64,000 bases of DNA from Orychophragmus violaceus (taxonomy: Eukaryota; Streptophyta; Magnoliopsida; Brassicales; Brassicaceae): assembly GCA_030180135.1 (NCBI GenBank), contig CM058230.1, forward strand, positions 100,060,439-100,124,438, given 5' to 3'. Both the position numbers and the translations under genes were made by a program. The notes beneath the pieces are model-generated. The model saw only the letters and a program-made list of their open reading frames with translations. It searched no databases and was not told the origin of the DNA. The first letter of the stretch is position 1; each line of letters begins with the position of its first letter. Shown here piece after piece: positions 58,752 to 64,000 of the stretch.

Positions 58752-59147
58752 ACAAGCGCTGAGTGGGAGGCAACCCACTGTTAGGTTCGTTTTTGTTTTT
58801 GTTTCCATTCGTTTTGATTTGGTATTTTTAATTTTTCTGTTTAAGTGTGTTCAGAGCTGAGGGAAACAGGAATAATCGCATTGCATCGATCGACACACAT
58901 TGTGCATCGGTCGATGCAGTCGCGATTTACGGTTTAACGAATTGATTGCGGTTCAGACATCGGTTATCTACATAACCGCGAGCGATAATCGCCTTGCATC
59001 GATCGACACCCTTGGGCATCGATCGACGCAGGGCGACGACAGGTAAGTATTCTGCAACTTTTCGGTTTGTTCTTCAATTTGATTATTCTTTCACCGAGCT
59101 CATGCTTTGATTACACTGGGGACAGTGTCGTTTAAGTGTGGGGGAGG
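58752..59147 (+). other. G2 conserved 3' non-coding blocks and palindromes
   Basis: The block AACAAGCGCTGAGTGGGAGG then CAACCCACT lies at 58752-58780. Palindrome pairs lie at 58883-58918 and 58997-59030. The block TTACACTGGGGACAGTGTCG then TTTAAGTGTGGGGGAGG lies at 59111-59147. The AAGTGTGGGGGA purine motif recurs at ~59873 and ~60020. Confidence 0.75.
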
Positions 59148-60019
59148 AAGCTACTGACGCACGCTTTTGTTTTCTTAGTTTTTCAAAAACATTGTTTTAT
59201 TGAGTCAAAATTTGTATGAAACTATGATTTTTCGAGGAAAATTTTCGCTTGAACAGGAACTAAGTGACCATTGGACAGACTTGCAGAGCCTCTATGACTG
59301 TTAGAAAACTCAGACACAGATCAACCTACTGGGAACACCCACATCACTTCAGGTATCAGAGGATCCTTTTACTAACTTCACCTTAATACTGACTTAGATT
59401 TCTCACCTAAGGGCTTGGTATACTTTGTGTCGGATTCCCTTGTTAGTTCTGACACAGCCTGTAAACCTGTCCTATTTAGTTCCCTTCTCCCCTTCTATAA
59501 AGTAAAAAAAAAATAATAATAATAAACTGAGGATGAGTTAGTAACTCCGAAGTGGTCATGGGAAGGGTAGCAAACACTATTTTCTCTCATGTGATCCATG
59601 GAATGTGTCCAAAGTACACCCCATAACGGGAAGAACACTGATAAAAAAAAATAAAATGATACACAGTTGGGAAAAATCAGTTGTTAAAGAAGGGAAAGAG
59701 AAGAAAGGGACTAGAGAAAGATAGTATGGTGGTCTAGAGCTGATAAGGTTAGAATCCATGTTCCCTTTGATCGATACCCCTTAGGTGAGACCGCACTTAA
59801 ATACTTGCAGAAGTCAGTAGGGTGAATTTGAATGCTTGAATGTGATTGTGGAGTTTACTTGGGACAGTTGCTAAGTGTGGGGGAAGTATATTGTGGTCTT
59901 GAGTTCTGTAGGGAAGTTTTCAGTGGCTTACTAAGTTCCTAGGACGAAATGAATTTCTGTGTTTTCAAACTTCTTCTCGTGTACTTTGGTTCTTTACTTG
60001 CTTGAGGACAAGCAAGAGC

Positions 60020-60034
60020 TAAGTGTGGGGGAGT
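60020..60034 (+). other. G2 polypurine tract
   Basis: AAGTGTGGGGGAGT immediately before the 3' LTR. Confidence 0.88.
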
Positions 60035-61197
60035 TGATATATCATGGGTTTTACCCATTTTATGCCATGATATAGATGTGTTTTTAGTGTCTTTTGTGTT
60101 CTTTTTAGTATGTTTTCAGGTCTAGACACATTTGGAGCAGAAGTGGAGATTTTGGAGCTGTTTGGTGTATTTTGGAGATTTGGTCCGAGAGACAGAGTTC
60201 ACTGTCCAGTTTTGAAGACTGCGTCGATCGTTGCACACCTGCATCGATCGTTGCATATGCGAATGGGCCAGACTCGCCGATTTAATGAAGAATGCTGATT
60301 TTGCAGAAAAGCCCATATATTTACACAGAAGCCCAAAACGTGTTTTAGCTATTATATAAGGGTTTTTAAGCCATTGTTTAGGCTACGCTTTCATTAAGTC
60401 TTATTTTATTTCAGAGAGAGTTAGGGGCTGATCCGGCTCTCGAAAGAGAGAGGATTTTGAACCCCAGATCTTTACTTTGTTTTATGATATTTGGTTTTCT
60501 ATTCAAGATGTTTTCTGTTTCGATGATTATGTCTGAGTAGATTACCTGTTAAGTTTAGGGATTCTCATTAGGGATTTCATGGAGTTATAGTTTAATTAAT
60601 CAGTAGGGATTCATATCTGCTAGTTCTTTGTTTAGGTTGTTCTTAATGCTTAATCTGAACTGGCCACTTAGATTATGATGTTAGGCTGATTAATGCAGCG
60701 GAAGTTGGTTAATTTAGCTAGAAAGAACCTAGATAAGCAATTTAACTTCTCGCAAACGAAAGTTTGGTTTAATTAGATTGTGAACATATCAAACTTGGAA
60801 TTAAAGCTGGTTTAATCTGTTAGTTCTCGCAAACGAAAGTTTGGTTTGCTGCACTTAGACTTAGAGAATTCTCGCAAAGGAATTTGGTTAATTCTATATC
60901 TGTGTTTGAGTTCTAGAACAGTTTCTGATTGGATTTCGACTGATTGATTGCTTGTGTTCCTGATTTCCTGAGAACTCCCTAGACTTAACGCTTCGCTTCC
61001 TTGCTCACAAACTCGCCTGCTACTGATTTACTTTTCTGCTCTGCTTTTAGTTTAATCACCTTTGCTTTCTCCTAGTTTAATCTTTTCTGTTCTTATCTAT
61101 CGTTGACCGGAGTCCCTGTGGATTCGATACCCTAAGTACTACAATTACATCACTGTGCACTTGCAGTTAGAATAGGGTTAAAACTCTGAGCCTATCA
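60035..61197 (+). repeat. G2 3' LTR
   Basis: Same length as the 5' LTR and nearly identical. Followed by the CTTGT duplication. Confidence 0.95.
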
Positions 61198-61526
61198 CTT
61201 GTCAAACGTCGTTCCGTAACTGGCGGCTATAACGGCATTGCTTGTGCGTATCATGAAGTATGTGTAGAAACAGGGATGGAACAAGATGGGATTTGTCCCT
61301 CCTGTAACAACGGGAGATAAATATCTCAGGGCCCATCGAAGATTTGATACTGAGAAAATGCATGGCCGTGCTCAAACGAGGTGATTGTCAGTCGTTTGTT
61401 TTATCAGTATAGACCAGGAATTCGATGAACATGATGTTGGCTATAATAAGGATGACACAGTCTCTTGCCTTATGCCAAATCGAGATATAGAGACGAAGGG
61501 ATTATAGGAATAGGTGATTCCAGTAC

Positions 61527-61537
61527 AAGTGGGAGAT
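61527..61537 (+). other. C2 polypurine tract
   Basis: AAGTGGGAGAT directly before the C2 3' LTR. Confidence 0.88.
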
Positions 61538-62275
61538 TGTTGGGATTATGTCCTGAAATCACATTGTACGAACTCTAGAGATAGTTGTATTGTCGAGATC
61601 GGACAATTCATGTGATACCGGGTAATCATAATGTTTTGCTAGAAACCAATTATGACAAATGAGTTGTAACTCGTTTCTAGTATCGTGTGAACCTACAGGG
61701 TCACACACCTAAGCAAGTTGGATATACTCTGCATGGGAATTGATCATTGGCATATGGTCTGATCGATATGTATTGGATACAGATCGAATATAAGTTTCAA
61801 AGGGGTGTATCGATCGACACCATTGGGTGCGTCGGTCGATACAGGTCGTGTGTCGATCGACACCAATAAGTGTGTCGGTCGACACAATGGCGAAACCGAA
61901 ACTGATGTTTCGGTTCACCTCGAGGTCAGTATATAAACACGTTTTATATCTCGACCTAAGGTTGTTTTTCCTGCGCCGCCCAGAGTGTTTTCTCAGTGAG
62001 AAAACACAGAAACCTCAGAGAAACTCAGTTCCCAGGGAGATCCGAGTCCCGGTACTAGCAACCCGGCGGATTCTAGCTTGTGTGCGTGTGGACTACGATA
62101 GAGGCGCATCATCTGAGGCGCAATAGATCTCGTGCTACCTGATCAATCTTCCGCTGCCAAATCTCCAGGTAAACAGAGATCAGATCCTTGATTCAATTAA
62201 CTAGATCCTAGATCCTAGGCTATCGGGAACTCGCGAGAATTCTGAATCTGTTAGAATTGGCTCCAAGTTCCTTCA
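61538..62275 (+). repeat. C2 3' LTR
   Basis: Matches 50043-50779, including both palindrome pairs (61808-61888). Confidence 0.95.
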
Positions 62276-62670
62276 AAGGCAGCAATCATACTCACATCTT
62301 TGGTAGCCAATTTCCAGCATATAAGAGTCAAAACATTTTTACCATTGTCTTGGAGCTTGCTTCAATCCGTATGGAAGTATGTCTAGCCACAGGTGAAAAG
62401 ATCGTCATAATCCACCCCTTTCTTCTGTGAGTACCCTTTTGCCACTAACCTTGCCTTGAACCTTAACACTTCTTTATCAGAGATCTCTGGTTTCATCTTG
62501 AAAACCCAATTGCATCCAACCGCCTTCTTTCCTTTTGGTAAAGGAACAAGATCTCATGTCTGATTCTTGTCGAGACTCTCGATTTCCTTTGTTGCAACTT
62601 CCAGTCATTGCTCTTTCTCTTGGCTAGAAATAGCCTCTCGAAAATTAGCTAGATCTTCACTTGAAGCTTA
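62276..62670 (-). pseudogene. Copia relic C1, RT N-terminal part
   Basis: The minus strand reads EDLANFREAISSQEKEQWLE, KEIESLDKNQT, a stop, PLPKGKKAVGCNWVFKMKPE, then RFKARLVAKGYSQKKGVDYD (RVT_2). A deletion follows, then KQAPRQW, a stop, KCFDSYMLEIGYQRCEYDCC. It continues at 50042 (LYTR...), proving that C2 inserted within C1. Confidence 0.93.
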
Positions 62671-63666
62671 AACACCAAACCCCGAACGTGAGTGAGAGAG
62701 AGAAGAAGCTAGTTACAATTTTTTTAACACATGTAAATCTAGTTATCATTTTGTAGTTAGTGTAAAGCAGGGCAGTATGGTCTTTTCATACCCTATTTTC
62801 TAACAAAAAAATACAAAACTGCAATAACTTTTCTAAAGATATTAAAATGCAAAAAAAAAAAAGTATATACATGGTGTAAATCACCCTGTGATTGGTTGTA
62901 TGTTTTATAGGGAAGAAAAAAAGATAAAAAAAATATTTTTCTCAATTACTTTTTTTTCACCAATCACAATAAAAAGGAATGAAAAAATAATTCTTCTATA
63001 TCCCACTAAAAACTATCATATACAATAAAAATCTCCCTCGGCAAAATTCAAAAGGAATAAAATCCTTCTCTCTCCCGTTCACTTTTTCTTTCTCTTTCAT
63101 TATTATTTTCCCTCACTCTCCCACTCTCTCTCTTTACTAATCAAACCCAATATGTGAGATTATTCTATGTTTAAAGTAAACTCAATTTTCTCTCTATTTT
63201 AAAATAGTTTTTCTTTTTCTTTTTATAAATTTGTTTTTTGTCAACATAACAATAATTAGTATTTAAATAGTTAAAAAATAATTTTAATACTAAAACATTA
63301 TCAATAAAAATATATTAAATTTTGAACACTGTTAAATATTAAATGGTAAAATAAATTCAAAATATATAATAAATACCAAATTAAAGATAACCAACATTAA
63401 TTGATAATCCGATAAATCTTTTCCAGATTTTATTAAAATATTTTAAACGAAGTTAAGGAAGAAAGATCACTTATAATACTTTAAATATTTTTTTAAAACT
63501 TTTTGATGGAATGTAATTTTTTACTTAATAAAATATTTACTTTAAATAATTTTACGTTTATTGACGTTTTGTAAAAAATAAAATAAATAAAATTATTTCG
63601 AAGTAAATTTATAACTAAAATATTAATAAAAATTAGAAAAATATTTAAAATATTATATTTTGGAAT
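62671..63666. other. AT-rich intergenic DNA
   Basis: No gene or clear repeat recognised. CT-rich at 63065-63135, otherwise A/T-rich. Confidence 0.45.
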
Positions 63667-64000
63667 CACTACAAGAAAAACTGTATTTAGCCACATATCA
63701 GCCACGACCAGTTCGTGGCTCTGATTTTCCCAGCCACGAATCGCTACGAACCAGCCAAGAATGCAAAAAAAAAACATGATTCGTGACTAATTCGTAGATA
63801 TTCGTGGCTATATAGCCACAAATAGTGTTTTGTAGCAATTCTTGGAAAATTAGCCACGAATAACTACAAAGTCAGTCGTGGCTAAAATCAGCCACGAATA
63901 GCCACATAATTATTCGTGGCTAATTTTCCACCAAAACAATCGTGGCTATTTAAGGAAATATAACCATGAATTTCTTCGAACCATTTCGTGGCAAACTATA
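63667..64000 (+). mobile_element. Second CACTA element, left end only
   Basis: CACTACAAGAAAAACTG at 63667 matches the CACTA terminus of the first element for its first 14 bases. The subterminal array is different: TTCGTGGCTA/AGCCACGAAT motifs in both orientations, about 15 copies by 64000. It leaves the window. AAT at 63664-63666 may be its target duplication. Confidence 0.85.

Larger units (their letters stand above)
56093..61197 (+). mobile_element. Non-autonomous Athila-like LTR retrotransposon G2, recent insertion
   Basis: LTRs of 1163 bp each (56093-57255, 60035-61197) begin TGATATATCATGG and end GCCTATCA, flanked by perfect CTTGT duplications (56088-56092, 61198-61202). Primer binding site, gag-like frame and 3' signals are as in G1. 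No protease, RT or integrase. Confidence 0.96.
50043..62275 (+). mobile_element. Ty1/copia retrotransposon C2, containing element G2
   Basis: LTRs of ~737 bp (50043-50779, 61538-62275), a tRNA-Met primer binding site, gag, decayed pol, a polypurine tract. It is inserted in the RT of C1. The right flank starts AAGGC (62276-62280) and the left flank ends GC, compatible with an AAGGC target duplication, but the left copy needs checking. Without G2 it is ~7.1 kb. By eye the LTRs differ at ~11 sites plus one indel (about 1.5%). Confidence 0.93.

Overview
This is plant nuclear DNA, almost certainly from a Brassicaceae species. It carries two intact-looking host genes: an intron-rich GBF-interacting-protein-1-like gene, spliced from nine exons at 5630-10000, and an intronless BIG GRAIN 1-like gene at 31470-32561. 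From memory, the apparent Arabidopsis thaliana counterparts (AT3G13990 and AT3G13980) are neighbours, so the ~21 kb between them here looks like transposon-driven expansion of a once compact interval. No prokaryotic features, CRISPR arrays, rRNA or tRNA genes were seen.

Layout. 1-5247: the 3' part of a broken L1-type LINE ending in poly(A), only ~380 bp before the GIP1-like start codon. 5630-10000: GIP1-like gene. 11665-17622: a decayed Ty1/copia element (E1) whose 5' LTR plus flank is tandemly duplicated. 17895-18145: inverted-repeat MITE-like element. ~18890-19075: tRNA-type SINE candidate. 19652-30326: a minus-strand copia element (N1, target duplication GTTAT) with an 8.6 kb CACTA (En/Spm) transposon (20006-28652, target duplication CTT) inserted in its RNase H region. 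The CACTA carries decayed TNPD-like and TNPA-like genes and arrays of GCGACTA motifs. 31470-32561: BIG GRAIN 1-like gene. 34150-35613: probable non-autonomous LINE-like element. 35878-41076: a non-autonomous Athila-like LTR element (G1, minus strand, target duplication TCTAT) with an open gag-like frame. 43218-47427: a GRF-zinc-finger-like gene, an F-box pseudogene, an F-box gene and a truncated third F-box promoter copy. ~48985-49330: ULP1-protease-like relic. 49664-62670: a three-level nest, in which copia relic C1 is split by copia element C2 (50043-62275), which is split by Athila-like element G2 (56093-61197, target duplication CTTGT). 63667-64000: the start of a second, different CACTA element that leaves the window.

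The most unusual signal is a near-perfect palindrome, TGTCGATCGACA and close variants, repeated dozens of times in C2 (copia) and in G1 and G2 (Athila-like). It usually occurs as pairs whose start-to-start spacing is 20-22 bp. These are different LTR superfamilies, with different primer binding sites and LTRs, so the shared paired-dyad arrays call for an explanation such as a common host DNA-binding factor, an RNA dimerisation signal, sequence exchange between elements, or repeat expansion in gag. G2 also has LTRs that look almost identical although its gag-like frame is broken, which points to recent movement in trans.
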